From Burkholderia sp. 4M9327F10 (GTDB taxonomy: Bacteria > Pseudomonadota > Gammaproteobacteria > Burkholderiales > Burkholderiaceae): a stretch of DNA of 64,000 nt. The position numbers and the translations under genes were made by a program. The stretch's first letter is position 1. Each line of letters starts with the position of its first letter. The stretch spans positions 96,266-160,265 of the forward strand of contig NZ_SCNV01000013.1 in the NCBI RefSeq assembly GCF_005503145.1, read 5' to 3'. The notes under the pieces were generated by a model. That model was given only the letters and a program-made list of their open reading frames with translations. It was not told where the DNA came from and did not search any database. This document shows, in pieces, positions 8,487 to 17,247 of this stretch.

Positions 8487-8799
8487 GAAGCGCCTCCCGT
8501 CTTGATGGACCGATCCGAAAACTTATCCTCTCCACCGGCGCCGGCAAACCAAGAATTGCAGCTATTCATATGGGCAGGCTGAATATTTGACGGCATCGAG
8601 CGCCGCTGCTCATGCCGGTTACAAGGCCGCTGCGCCAGACAATGTTCACATAATCCTGGGTCCGTAGAATCCGCATCGTCGTCGGACTTTCACCCTCCGG
8701 CTCCAGCTTTCCTTGCTTCGCGACCTCTCGTTGCACGTACCCACGTCAACGCGCGCCACCGTCTTCGCAACAACTCACACCGACAACGCGGAACAACCC
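8487..8799. other. Divergent intergenic region
   Basis: About 310 bases between the sulfur cluster and the DUF3300 gene. It contains GCTATTCATATGG near 8561-8573, a possible promoter element for the minus-strand cluster, but no clear palindrome or gene was seen. Confidence 0.4.
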
Positions 8800-10545
8800 A
8801 TGAATGGAAATTACCGCCCCGTACAAAGGCTGATCGCTTCATCACTACTGGTGTCGCTGCTAGGCCTGAGTGCGTGCGGAAGAAAGAACGAGGACGGCGC
8901 GCAAGCTGCCGCCGACGCCTCCGCAACCAGTGCGGCGACTGCGGCATCCGCCGTCGAACCCGCCTCTGCCGCACCTGTCGCCTACACACCGCCGAGCGCG
9001 GATCAGCTCTACCAGATGGTCGCGCCGATCGCCCTTTTTCCGGACAAGCTCGTCGCACTGGTGCTGGCGGGCTCCACTTACCCGGACCAGATCACCGCGG
9101 CGAACACGTGGCTTGGGCAGAACCCGAACCTCAAGGGGCAGGCGCTCGCCGCGTCCGCCGACCAGCAGTCATGGGATCCTTCGGTCAAAGCGCTGACGGC
9201 GTTTCCGGCTGTGCTATCGCAGATGGCGACGAACCTTGCATGGACCACATCGCTCGGTCAGGCCTATTACAACGATCCCACCGATGTGCTCAACGCAATC
9301 CAGGTGATGCGCCAGCGGGCGCAGACATCCGGCAACCTGTGCACGACCAGCCAGATGCGGGTTACCCGGACGAAGCAAACCTCTGCGCCCAGAGACTACA
9401 CACCCGCACCGGCTACGCCCGGCGTGTATGAAGGTCCGTCCGTCATCCCGGCGCCGGCCCAGGCGATCGTGATCGAGCCCGCGCAGCCGGATGTCGTCTA
9501 TGTGCCCTCCTACAATCCCGCGCTGGTCTATGGCGCGCCGGTCGCGGCCTATCCAGGCTACCTCTACCACCCGCCGGTCTACGCGCCGGGCGCCGTGGTG
9601 GCAGCGGGCGTGATCTCGTTTGGCATCGGCATCACGGTCGGGGCCATGCTCAGCCACGTAGGATGGGGCTGGCACGCGTGGGGCATGCACTGGGGCGGGC
9701 CGCCCCCAGGCGGCCCCGGCGGTCCGCGCTGGGGTGGATGGCAGCGCCCGGCGGTGGTCTTTAACCACACGACTTATGTCTCCCGCTCGACCACGGTGAT
9801 CAACCAGATCAACAACACGCGCATCACCAACAACTACAGCGGCACAGTGAGCAATGCTTTCGCGCACAACGGCGCACCGCCGGCTGCGATGGCGCAGATG
9901 CATGCGCAGATGCCCCGCCCCGGCATGCGTGCGGCGGCGCCCATGACGATGCCGCGCTTCAGCGCGAACGACGCACGGCCTGGTGCACTACCTGGCGCAC
10001 GGCCTGGCGCGGGTGCTGGCGCAGGTTCCTATGCGCATCCATCCCCACGGTACGGCGCAAACCACGCGAATGTGATGGCCACGAATCACGCACAGACATC
10101 GGCCTTGCACGGCAACCCCATGGAGACGCATACGCGGCCGGAAGGACACTTCGAAGGCTCACCGCAGCTCGAACATCAGCAGGTGCCACATCCGCCGTCG
10201 CAATACGCCACGCAGCCCGGACGCGAACGCCCGGCCGAAGGACCTGTCCGCACGCCGCAACCGGAGGCGCAAGCGCAGGCCATGCAGCATCGTCAAAACA
10301 CCGAGGCCCATCCACAGGCACCTCACGAGGACTTTGCCCAGGCACATCCGGCCGCACCGCGACAGGATGTGCAGCACTTCACTCAGCCACAGCCACAACT
10401 GCGCTCACAGTCACAGGCACAACCGCGTTCACAGGCACAGGCGCAACCGCAACGCATGCAGCCACGTCCACCGGAACCCAGGCCACGTCCCTCCGCGCCC
10501 AGTCCAATGGCTCATCATGCCGACACTCACCAGCACCGTTCGTGA
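8800..10545 (+). CDS. DUF3300 domain lipoprotein with Gln/His/Pro-rich tail
   Basis: A 581-residue exported lipoprotein. The signal peptide ends in the lipobox LLGLSAC (C26). A Ser/Ala-rich linker leads to a DUF3300 domain starting about residue 60 (SADQLYQMVAPIALFPDKLVALVLAGSTYP is split over its start) that includes SWDPSVKALTAFPAVL and a PDVVYVPSYNP motif, then a glycine-rich hydrophobic stretch (VISFGIGITVGAM) and WGWHAWGMHWGG. The last 200 residues are low-complexity Gln, His, Pro and Ala. DUF3300 proteins are envelope proteins of unknown function. ATG 8800 is chosen because it gives a normal lipoprotein signal. Function unknown. Confidence 0.85.
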   Translation: MNGNYRPVQRLIASSLLVSLLGLSACGRKNEDGAQAAADASATSAATAASAVEPASAAPVAYTPPSADQLYQMVAPIALFPDKLVALVLAGSTYPDQITAANTWLGQNPNLKGQALAASADQQSWDPSVKALTAFPAVLSQMATNLAWTTSLGQAYYNDPTDVLNAIQVMRQRAQTSGNLCTTSQMRVTRTKQTSAPRDYTPAPATPGVYEGPSVIPAPAQAIVIEPAQPDVVYVPSYNPALVYGAPVAAYPGYLYHPPVYAPGAVVAAGVISFGIGITVGAMLSHVGWGWHAWGMHWGGPPPGGPGGPRWGGWQRPAVVFNHTTYVSRSTTVINQINNTRITNNYSGTVSNAFAHNGAPPAAMAQMHAQMPRPGMRAAAPMTMPRFSANDARPGALPGARPGAGAGAGSYAHPSPRYGANHANVMATNHAQTSALHGNPMETHTRPEGHFEGSPQLEHQQVPHPPSQYATQPGRERPAEGPVRTPQPEAQAQAMQHRQNTEAHPQAPHEDFAQAHPAAPRQDVQHFTQPQPQLRSQSQAQPRSQAQAQPQRMQPRPPEPRPRPSAPSPMAHHADTHQHRS

Positions 10546-10694
10546 ATGACAGCGGCCGGTGTCGCGAGCGGTTGAAAAGACGAACCGTCAGCGACACGCT
10601 CTACACGGCATGTAATAGGTTGTCCTGAGCAACGCCGCTGACAGATCGGCTATACCGTGTCTTTCGCCCCTTCGGTCATGCGCCCAGCACTGCA
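10546..10694. other. Convergent intergenic region
   Basis: Short gap between convergent DUF3300 and SDR genes; no convincing terminator or gene seen. Confidence 0.3.
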
Positions 10695-11453
10695 TCACCA
10701 CGGGATAGTCTCGTTTTCCCAGCGCGTGAACGTCCCTGTCGGGCTATCCGGTCCAAGCAGCGCAACGCGCACCACCTCGCGAGCGCCCTCCTCGACAGTC
10801 TGCGTGCCGGCAAATCCGTTGAGGTTCGTCCTGGTGAAGCCCGGAGACACGGCGTGAACCTTGATCCCCTCGGACTCCAGTTCGATCGCCATGGCAACCG
10901 TCAAAGCGTTGAGCGCCGTCTTGGACGCCGGGTAGACCGGGCCGAAAATCGCACGGTAGGCGAACGCCGGGTCCAAGTTCGTCGTCAGCGACCCAACGCC
11001 ACTTGAAACGTTGACGATGCGCGCTGCCGTTGCCTTGCGCAGGAGCGGCAGCATGGCCTGATAAACGGCGAGGACGCCGAACACGTTGGTATCCCACACC
11101 GCGCGCATTTCATCGAGGGACACGTTGCTCGGGCGAGTTGTCTTTGCGTACTCTTCGACGCTCTGGCCGGGCTGCCTGTTCGTATTGGAGATCGCCGCGT
11201 TGTTGATAAGCACGTCCAGGCGGCCAAACTCCTTGCGGATACGCTGCGCTGCGGCAGCGATCGAAGCCTGATCCGTCACGTCAAGCTGGAGGGCGTGTGC
11301 GTCCGCCCCCACCTCCCTGGCCGCCGCCTCGCCGCGCTCGAAATTGCGCGATCCGACCAGCACAGTGAAGCCGTGTGTCACGAGATCCTTCGCGATCTGA
11401 AGACCGATTCCCTGATTCGCACCGGTGACGAGAGCGATGGGTTTGTCCAGCAT
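10695..11453 (-). CDS. Short-chain dehydrogenase/reductase (SDR)
   Basis: A 252-residue NAD(P)-dependent oxidoreductase of the classical SDR family. The cofactor motif is TGANQGIG near residue 9, with NNAA (LINNAAI) and the catalytic S-Y-K in VNVSSGVGS and VYPASK. ATG 11453 fits the Rossmann fold start; the open frame is longer. It is divergent from a TetR gene, and the intervening 188 bases carry two identical-looking operators, so the SDR may be controlled by that regulator. Substrate unknown. Confidence 0.88.
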   Translation of the reverse strand: MLDKPIALVTGANQGIGLQIAKDLVTHGFTVLVGSRNFERGEAAAREVGADAHALQLDVTDQASIAAAAQRIRKEFGRLDVLINNAAISNTNRQPGQSVEEYAKTTRPSNVSLDEMRAVWDTNVFGVLAVYQAMLPLLRKATAARIVNVSSGVGSLTTNLDPAFAYRAIFGPVYPASKTALNALTVAMAIELESEGIKVHAVSPGFTRTNLNGFAGTQTVEEGAREVVRVALLGPDSPTGTFTRWENETIPW

Positions 11454-11583
11454 GGCAATCTCCTTCCTGTGTCGAGTGGTAAGACGATAGGCCGGCTCGG
11501 CCGGACTTTCTACCATCAACAGTCCAAATTTTGTTTGCAGAAGTCCTTTCGTGATTGACCTGCCTGCTGCCCGGAAATAGCAC

Positions 11584-11611
11584 TTGACATCAGAATACGC
11601 ACGACTGTATT
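11584..11611 (+). promoter_or_regulatory. Candidate sigma-70 promoter for tetR overlapped by operator
   Basis: TTGACA at 11584-11589, 16 bases, then TGTATT at 11606-11611. The first operator copy (11594-11611) covers the -10 element, the usual layout for autorepression. Confidence 0.5.
11594..11611 (+). promoter_or_regulatory. TetR operator copy 1
   Basis: AATACGCACGACTGTATT: AATAC and GTATT half-sites around an 8-base centre. Differs from copy 2 at one base. Confidence 0.6.
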
Positions 11612-11618
11612 TTCACTA

Positions 11619-11636
11619 AATACGCACGAGTGTATT
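11619..11636 (+). promoter_or_regulatory. TetR operator copy 2
   Basis: AATACGCACGAGTGTATT, 25 bases downstream of copy 1 in the same orientation and ending five bases before the tetR ATG. Confidence 0.6.
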
Positions 11637-11641
11637 AAGCC

Positions 11642-12232
11642 ATGAGCAAACCATCGTTTCGCGAAGACATTCTCAATGCCGGCCTCGAGGTGATGCTCCG
11701 GGCGGGATACGAGGGCGCCAGTGTGCGCGACATCTGCGCAGCCGCAGGCGCTCCGCATGGTTCCTTCACCAATCACTTCCGTTCCAAGGAGGCGTTTGCG
11801 CAGGAAGTACTCGACCGCTATTTCGCTCACACGAAGGAGCTGGTCAAACAGGCTTTGGGCGACCAGTCTCTTACCCCACGGGCCCGCCTCAAGCGGTATC
11901 TGGACATCATCAGTGGCGTGCTGGCAGACGACAAATGGAATCGCGGGTGCCTGATCGGCGATTTCAGTCTCGAGACCGCTTCTCAAAGCGAACTTCTGCG
12001 CGAGCGGCTGGACGCCATATTCCAGGAATGGCGCAGTCCGTTTGCGTTGTGTATCGGGGAGGCCCAAGCCGCCGGTGAGATCGATTCGGCTTTCGATCCG
12101 CTGGATCTGGCCGAATTCCTCCTCGCCTCATGGGAAGGCGCAATTCTGCGCATGAAGGTCGAACGCGGGCCTGCCGCGCTCGAGCGCTTCAAGAAAATCG
12201 CTTTCCAAACCATCTTCAAGGAGCAGAAATGA
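11642..12232 (+). CDS. TetR family transcriptional regulator
   Basis: A 196-residue repressor with an N-terminal TetR helix-turn-helix (REDILNAGLEVMLRAGYEG through GSFTNHFRSKEAF) and a ligand domain containing RGCLIGDFSLE. It starts five bases after the second of two near-identical 18-bp operator-like repeats, suggesting autorepression. Its stop overlaps the dehalogenase start as ATGA, so regulator and enzyme are one transcript. It probably responds to a substrate of the dehalogenase or the divergent SDR (inference). Confidence 0.9.
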   Translation: MSKPSFREDILNAGLEVMLRAGYEGASVRDICAAAGAPHGSFTNHFRSKEAFAQEVLDRYFAHTKELVKQALGDQSLTPRARLKRYLDIISGVLADDKWNRGCLIGDFSLETASQSELLRERLDAIFQEWRSPFALCIGEAQAAGEIDSAFDPLDLAEFLLASWEGAILRMKVERGPAALERFKKIAFQTIFKEQK

Positions 12233-13137
12233 GCACGCTTTTTGACGTTGAATTGCCGAAGGTGCAAGTTCTGGGTTCCACCATGGCCTACCGGGAAGCA
12301 GGAGATGCCGAAGCACCGGTCGCACTCTTTCTGCACGGGAACCCGACCTCATCGTACATATGGCGGAATATCATCCCGCGCGTCGCACCGTTGGCGCATT
12401 GCATCGCACCGGATCTGATTGGATTCGGTCAATCGGGAAAGCCGGACATCGAGTATCGGTTTGCCGATCACGTCCGGTACCTGGACGCGTTTCTCGCCCA
12501 TGCTGGAATCTCGTCGGCGTTCGTCATCGCGCAGGACTGGGGAACCGCTCTCGCGTTTCACCTCGCGGCTCGCAGACCGGAGTTTATCCGTGGGCTTGCT
12601 TTCATGGAGTTCATCCGGCCGATGCCGACGTGGGACGATTTTCACGCAGAGGCACGCGAAATCTTCGCGAAGTTCAGAACACCCGGGGTGGGTGAAGAGA
12701 TGATCCTGGAAGGCAATGTCTTCGTGGAGCAGGTTCTTCCCGGGGGAATGGTGCGAAGACTCACGGACGAGGAAATGTCTGTCTACCGGGCGCCATTTCC
12801 CACGCCCGAGTCGCGCCGGCCCACGTGGCGTTTCCCGAATGAACTGCCTATCGCGGGAGAACCCGCTGACGTGTACTCGACGCTGGAAGAAGCGCATCGT
12901 GCTCTGGCGCAGTCCTCTTATCCAAAGCTGCTTTTCACTGCAACCCCGGGCGCTCTGGTCACGCCGGCCGTTGCCGATAATTTTTCGAACAAACTTAAGG
13001 ACTGCAAAGCTGTAGAGCTTGGCGCCGGAATTCACTACTTGCAGGAGGATCATCCCGATACCATTGGCGCCGCCGTCAGTGAATGGCTAATCGGACTGGG
13101 AATAGGTACCGGCCCAAAACAAAGGCTGAACTTATAG
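12229..13137 (+). CDS. Haloalkane dehalogenase, DhaA/LinB-like (HLD-II)
   Basis: A 302-residue alpha/beta hydrolase that replaces a halogen on an alkyl chain by hydroxyl. All HLD-II catalytic residues are present: halide-binding N38 (HGNPTSSYIW) and W104, nucleophile D103 (AQDWGTALAF), acid E127 (FMEFIRP) and base H269 (GAGIHYLQEDHP). Each is exactly three positions before the equivalents usually numbered 41, 107, 106, 130 and 272 in DhaA. FIRPMPTWDDF is also characteristic. ATG 12229 overlaps the tetR stop, confirming the start. No signal peptide, so cytoplasmic. Natural substrate unknown. Confidence 0.93.
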   Translation: MSTLFDVELPKVQVLGSTMAYREAGDAEAPVALFLHGNPTSSYIWRNIIPRVAPLAHCIAPDLIGFGQSGKPDIEYRFADHVRYLDAFLAHAGISSAFVIAQDWGTALAFHLAARRPEFIRGLAFMEFIRPMPTWDDFHAEAREIFAKFRTPGVGEEMILEGNVFVEQVLPGGMVRRLTDEEMSVYRAPFPTPESRRPTWRFPNELPIAGEPADVYSTLEEAHRALAQSSYPKLLFTATPGALVTPAVADNFSNKLKDCKAVELGAGIHYLQEDHPDTIGAAVSEWLIGLGIGTGPKQRLNL

Positions 13138-13238
13138 ACACCCGTCTGCCGCCATAGCCGCAATGAAGAGTCGTGGAGCGGACAGGTGAGCGTAATCCGC
13201 GAGCGCCGGTGGGAGGATGCTGGAGTGCTCGTCGCCGC

Positions 13239-13943
13239 TCACCAGGGAACGACCCTTCCCAGGTAGTCCAGGTAATGCAATCCGGAGCGCCCTTCGTAAG
13301 CCTCTATCGTGCTCACCAGGTTCGGGATGCTTTCCCCGATAGTCAGACGCGCATCAGGACCGCCCATGTCCGTCTTTACCCACCCAGGCGCCATCAATAG
13401 CAGGGTTCTCGGGTCGTCGTGGTGGCGCGCGGCAAAGCTGCGCATGAACATGTTGAGCGCGGCTTTGCTGCCCCGGTAAACCTCGTAATTGCCGTTGGTG
13501 TTGTTCGTGATGCTACCCTGCCCCGACGACATGACGCCAATTGTTCCGCCCGGCTGGACGAGGTCCTGAAACGTCTCTATCACTCTCATCGGACTCAGCG
13601 AGTTCGTGACCATGACGCGCACGAATTCTTCGGTCGAGACATCGGCGATCGTTTCGCCATCGTCGTTCTTGACGCCGGCATTCACGAAGAGGATATCCAG
13701 TCGCCGATCTTTTAGACGGCCGTGTAATGCCGAGACCTGGCTGGCAATCGTAATGTCAACCGCTTCCACTTCCAGCGCGCCCCGCGCGCCTTCCGAGAGT
13801 TGGCACAGCTTTTCTGTAGAGCCCTGCCTCCCCGTGGCAATCACTCGCCAGCCGCGCTTGAGGTATTCCTCGACCATCGCGAATCCGAGGCCCCGCGATG
13901 CGCCGATAAGGAGGATGGTTTTCTGCGTGGAGATGTCTTGCAT
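13239..13943 (-). CDS. Short-chain dehydrogenase/reductase
   Basis: A 234-residue SDR with the cofactor motif IGASRGLG near residue 13, FVNAGV, MSSGQGSI and the catalytic YRGSK. The C terminus LDYLGRVVPW is similar in style to the other SDR in the window (ENETIPW). Divergent to a LysR regulator 190 bases away, which is a plausible controller. Substrate unknown. Confidence 0.87.
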   Translation of the reverse strand: MQDISTQKTILLIGASRGLGFAMVEEYLKRGWRVIATGRQGSTEKLCQLSEGARGALEVEAVDITIASQVSALHGRLKDRRLDILFVNAGVKNDDGETIADVSTEEFVRVMVTNSLSPMRVIETFQDLVQPGGTIGVMSSGQGSITNNTNGNYEVYRGSKAALNMFMRSFAARHHDDPRTLLLMAPGWVKTDMGGPDARLTIGESIPNLVSTIEAYEGRSGLHYLDYLGRVVPW

Positions 13944-14135
13944 GGATAGCTCCCTGTAGTGAAATCGGTGAGACCCGGATGTGCGCCGATAGAAGGTGGC
14001 GCTGAGCTGCTGCGCATTCGGTCACGGGTCGATACATGGAATATATCGATCAGCGGGACATGGCGGAAGACGCAGCAGTTGCACTTATAACCTGCACCAG
14101 ACGCCATGCCCCGACGCATCACGCTACAATCGGGC

Positions 14136-15068
14136 ATGCCCGAAGCCGACCTGAATCTGCTCATTGCGCTTGACGTCCTGCTTGCCGATGGCAGCGTGGC
14201 CGGTGCTGCGCGTCGACTGGGATTGAGCGCCTCGGCAATGAGCCGGACCTTGACCCGGCTGCGCGAGGCGACCGGCGACCCGTTACTGGTTCGCGCGGGG
14301 CGCGGTATGGTACTGACGCCTCATGCGGAGGCACTGCGTCAACGGACCCAGAACGCGGTTCATGAGGCACGTGCGGTACTTCGTCCCTCGACAGCGGAGC
14401 CTGATTTCTCAACGTTGCAGCGCACCTTTACCATTCGCGCCAACGACGGTTTTGTGGAGGCCTTCGGCGCCTCATTGATCGCCGCGGCAACCGCAGTCGC
14501 GCCGCTCGTGTGTCTGCGTTTTGCACCCAAGCTCGAGAAAACAGCGACGTATCTGCGGGACGGCTCCGCCGATCTTGAGATCGGTGTTTTAAGCGAAATG
14601 GGACCGGAAGTGCGCGTGCAGGCACTATTCCGGGATCGCTTTCTTGGGGCTGTCAGACACGGCCATCCGCTCGCGATGGAGCGCGAGGTGAGCGCCGAAC
14701 GGTACACCGCCTTCGGTCATGTGGTCGCGTCACGGCACGGTCGCGCAAACGGACCGGTTGATGAAGCACTGGCCGGATTAGGGCTGCAACGAACGATTGT
14801 CGCCGTTGTTCCGAGCTTCCCCGCCGCACTCGCTGTGGCGCGGGCCTCCGACCTGATAGCGCTCGTGCCTGCGTCTCTTCTGATCGATCTCCCCGGACAG
14901 CAGGACGCATCAGCTGCCCCCGCCCCCGCTCACGCCTTCGAGCTTCCCGTGGCGACCGGGGAGATTACGGTGTCGCAGATGTGGCATCCCCGTTTAGAGG
15001 CCGATCCGGTTCATCGCTGGCTCCGGCAACTCACGCTGGCGGTGTGCCGGGAAAGGCCGCGTGTGTAA
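14136..15068 (+). CDS. LysR family transcriptional regulator
   Basis: A 310-residue LysR regulator. The winged HTH spans MPEADLNLLIALDVLLADGS, AAARRLGLSASAMSRTLTRLRE-like residues, then DPLLVRAGRGMVLTPHA. The effector domain follows. ATG 14136 is chosen because LysR proteins begin with this DLNLL pattern; an upstream ATG adds ten residues. It faces away from the SDR gene and probably regulates it. Confidence 0.9.
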   Translation: MPEADLNLLIALDVLLADGSVAGAARRLGLSASAMSRTLTRLREATGDPLLVRAGRGMVLTPHAEALRQRTQNAVHEARAVLRPSTAEPDFSTLQRTFTIRANDGFVEAFGASLIAAATAVAPLVCLRFAPKLEKTATYLRDGSADLEIGVLSEMGPEVRVQALFRDRFLGAVRHGHPLAMEREVSAERYTAFGHVVASRHGRANGPVDEALAGLGLQRTIVAVVPSFPAALAVARASDLIALVPASLLIDLPGQQDASAAPAPAHAFELPVATGEITVSQMWHPRLEADPVHRWLRQLTLAVCRERPRV

Positions 15069-15153
15069 AGCACACCGCATAACCGTCACCCCTGGCACAC
15101 ACCGTCCCTTGTATACGGAATCCCGGTAGCCGCCTGGCGGACCGGCCGCGCCA

Positions 15154-16089
15154 CTACGCGCCGATAAATTCCAGCAGTTGCCGGGCGACTGCGCGCGGCG
15201 CTTCTTCCGGTATGTAGTGCCCGCAATCGGTGATGACTCCGCCCCGAACATCCTCGGCCACGAGACGCATTGTGTCGAACAGCATCGACCCGACGCCCGA
15301 CTCCGCTCCGAACGCCAGCACCGGGATGTCGAGCTTGCGCTCGCCGCGCTGCCGGCTTTCCTCCAGGCCCTGCTGGCTGAGCTGGTGGCGGTAGTACGCC
15401 ATCGCTGTCCGTATCGCCCCCGGAGCGGCATTGACGCGCACATACTCGTCGAGATCCGCCGCACCAATGGCCCAGGGATGAACGGCCTTGACCCGGAACA
15501 GCCAGCTCAGGAATTCCCGCTCCCGGCCCTGGAACAGTATCTCCGGCAAATCGGGCAGACGATTGAACGCGAATTGCCAGGTTTTCAGGTTCAGCTCTTC
15601 CGAAGGAAGGCCTGCGGGCAGCGGCGAAATCCCGGGCAGCGCGGAATCGAATACCGCGAGTCGCTTCACGTCTTCCCGCCACTCGGCGGCATAGGTGTAA
15701 CCGATCCACGTGCCGACGTCGTGACCCACGACGTCGATGGGACCGTCGGCCGTCAGACTCAGCGCCTCGACGACTCCATGCACGTCCGCTGCCGCCGTTC
15801 GCATGTCATATCCCGAGGTGGGGTGGTCTGAGTCGCCCATGCCCCTTGGATCAAGCGCAATCACACGCCGCCCGGCCTCAACGAGCAATGGCATTACATA
15901 TCGCCATGCGTACCAGCTTTGCGGCCAGCCGGGTATCAGCACAACAGGGGCGCCCTGACCGCCTTCGACGTAATGCAGACGAACGCCCTTCACTGAAGCC
16001 GTACCGTGGTGGAATGTCTTCCAGAATTCCTGCGGCTCAAAAGGCGCCACCGTCGCGTCTGCCTGCACCTGTATTGCATCGTGTTTCAT
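15154..16089 (-). CDS. Alpha/beta hydrolase, epoxide hydrolase-like
   Basis: A 311-residue alpha/beta hydrolase. Nucleophile D124 in VGHDVGTW, oxyanion motif PGWPQSWYAW, DPRGMGDSDHP, and base histidine in DCGHYIPEEAP fit the epoxide hydrolase/dehalogenase group. No signal peptide. The gene lies 70 bases downstream of a TetR gene on the same strand, and that gap holds an operator-like palindrome shared with the tetR promoter, so it is very likely repressed by that TetR. Substrate unknown. Confidence 0.87.
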   Translation of the reverse strand: MKHDAIQVQADATVAPFEPQEFWKTFHHGTASVKGVRLHYVEGGQGAPVVLIPGWPQSWYAWRYVMPLLVEAGRRVIALDPRGMGDSDHPTSGYDMRTAAADVHGVVEALSLTADGPIDVVGHDVGTWIGYTYAAEWREDVKRLAVFDSALPGISPLPAGLPSEELNLKTWQFAFNRLPDLPEILFQGREREFLSWLFRVKAVHPWAIGAADLDEYVRVNAAPGAIRTAMAYYRHQLSQQGLEESRQRGERKLDIPVLAFGAESGVGSMLFDTMRLVAEDVRGGVITDCGHYIPEEAPRAVARQLLEFIGA

Positions 16090-16122
16090 GGGAAGCTCCT
16101 TGCTTCAAGAGTTAGCCTTCTA

Positions 16123-16143
16123 TTGGGAAGTATTCACTTCCAA
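16123..16143. promoter_or_regulatory. TetR operator in front of hydrolase gene
   Basis: GGAAGT-ATTC-ACTTCC is a perfect 6+6 palindrome inside TTGG/CCAA flanks. A near copy lies upstream of tetR at 16791-16810. Confidence 0.6.
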
Positions 16144-16159
16144 ATTATCCAAAAAAAAA

Positions 16160-16780
16160 TCAATCGAGCAGCTCCAGGGCACGCTCCGTAATGTCGATCA
16201 GTTCGCCGCGCGAGCGGCTCGTCTTACCCAGCACGCGCATGCCCTGGAGTATGCACAGCAGCAGACGCCCCGTGGACTCCGCATCCACGTCACTCGTGAT
16301 GGAGCCGTCCTGCTGCCCCTGCAGGATGCAATCAACCAGGCGCTTCTCATGTAGCTTGAGAACGTCCGCCACGCGCTTCGCTATCTCCTTGTCGGAACTG
16401 GCCAGATCCACCGCACTCCCGACCACCAGGCACCCGCGCTTGCCCAGGCTGCCGTGACTATATTCCACGTAGAGGGCGAGAATGGCTCGCACGCGCTCCC
16501 GCCCCGTCTGCGCACCCGCCAACTCCTTACGCAGGCGTGCGCTGCGCAATTCGACATAGCGTTCAAATGCTGCGAGAAAGACGGCGCGTTTATCGCGGAA
16601 CGCCTTGTAGAGGCTGCCTTCGGTAATTCCAATCGCCGCGGTGAGCTTGCCCAGCGAGGTGGCATGAAAGCCGTATTCGCTGAAGACGGCAATCGCCTTG
16701 TCCAGCACATCCTCGAGTACAAACTCCCGAGGCCGTCCAGGGCCGCGGCTTTCGGCTTCGTGAGAAACTGATTTGTTCAT
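16160..16780 (-). CDS. TetR family transcriptional regulator
   Basis: A 206-residue repressor. HTH: GRPREFVLEDVLDKAIAVF, GFHATSLGKLTAAIGITEGSLYKAFRDKRAVF (recognition helix near residues 46-60, read as consecutive parts). The C-terminal domain has GKRGCLVVGSAVDLAS, typical of TetR_C members. A GGAAGT-type operator lies just upstream of its start and again before the hydrolase gene, so autoregulation plus hydrolase control is likely. The IS remnant begins shortly upstream. Confidence 0.9.
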   Translation of the reverse strand: MNKSVSHEAESRGPGRPREFVLEDVLDKAIAVFSEYGFHATSLGKLTAAIGITEGSLYKAFRDKRAVFLAAFERYVELRSARLRKELAGAQTGRERVRAILALYVEYSHGSLGKRGCLVVGSAVDLASSDKEIAKRVADVLKLHEKRLVDCILQGQQDGSITSDVDAESTGRLLLCILQGMRVLGKTSRSRGELIDITERALELLD

Positions 16781-16790
16781 GTGCGAATAT

Positions 16791-16810
16791 TAGGAAGTAT
16801 TCTCTCCCAA
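16791..16810. promoter_or_regulatory. TetR operator in front of tetR
   Basis: TAGGAAGTATTCTCTCCCAA. It shares GGAAGTATTC with the hydrolase operator; the right arm is slightly degenerate (CTCTCC for ACTTCC). Confidence 0.5.
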
Positions 16811-16813
16811 ATC

Positions 16814-17120
16814 AAGCTCTTTTTTGCGAGGGGAGTGTTGCAACGCCCAAACCGGACCGGCCAGAGTGTCTTCTCTTTCCACGCATACAGACTGTGCGTC
16901 GTGATATCCACTCGCTGCGCCAAATCCGCCACCGAATGACCGCGTTCGGTTACCCGTTTGACTGCCTCAATCCTGAACTCCTCCGTGTACCGCTTCCTGC
17001 TCATTCTGACCTCCTCAGTTGCCGTAAATCATGGCTCGAAGATGTCTACGAAAAGCTGGCCGGTCCACAAACCCTGAAGTGTTTATCTACCGCGCATAAG
17101 CCCCGTAAAAAAGAGGCCTG
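16814..17120 (-). mobile_element. Internally deleted IS3-family element with terminal inverted repeats
   Basis: About 307 bases bounded by imperfect inverted repeats: left AGCTCTTTTTTGCGAGGGG, right end complement GGCCTCTTTTTTACGGGG. The 4-base sequence AATC flanks both ends (16810-16813 and 17121-17124), a possible target duplication. A second inverted pair GGACCGGCCAG/CTGGCCGGTCC lies at 16854-16864 and 17056-17066. Inside is only the 5' part of an IS3 OrfA gene. It looks like a short non-autonomous derivative. Confidence 0.6.
16870..17004 (-). pseudogene. Truncated IS3-family transposase OrfA
   Basis: The first 45 residues (MSRKRYTEEFRIEAVKRVTE then SVADLAQRVDITTHSLYAWKEK) are the Tnp_1/HTH domain of an IS3-family OrfA. 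After YAWKEK the frame runs into unrelated residues and stops; OrfB is missing. Non-functional remnant inside the 307-base element. Confidence 0.75.
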
Positions 17121-17247
17121 AATCTGTTAGTTATGCGCATCATTTCCTATAACAATGCCACTAAGCGAGCTAGAATCGGAAACATTAGACGATACTGATG
17201 CCATGTATGACCGGATTGATCCTGGTCTATGCGCGGAGGATTGACCA
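17121..17247 (+). promoter_or_regulatory. Leader of the pilus operon with strong ribosome site
   Basis: AT-richer 125 bases upstream of the pilus subunit gene, ending GCGCGGAGGATTGACCAATG, an almost ideal Shine-Dalgarno (GGAGGA) eight bases from ATG. A precise promoter was not assigned. Confidence 0.4.

Noticed and set aside
16777..17004. Intact transposase gene
   Set aside because: Only the N-terminal HTH of OrfA remains; no OrfB.
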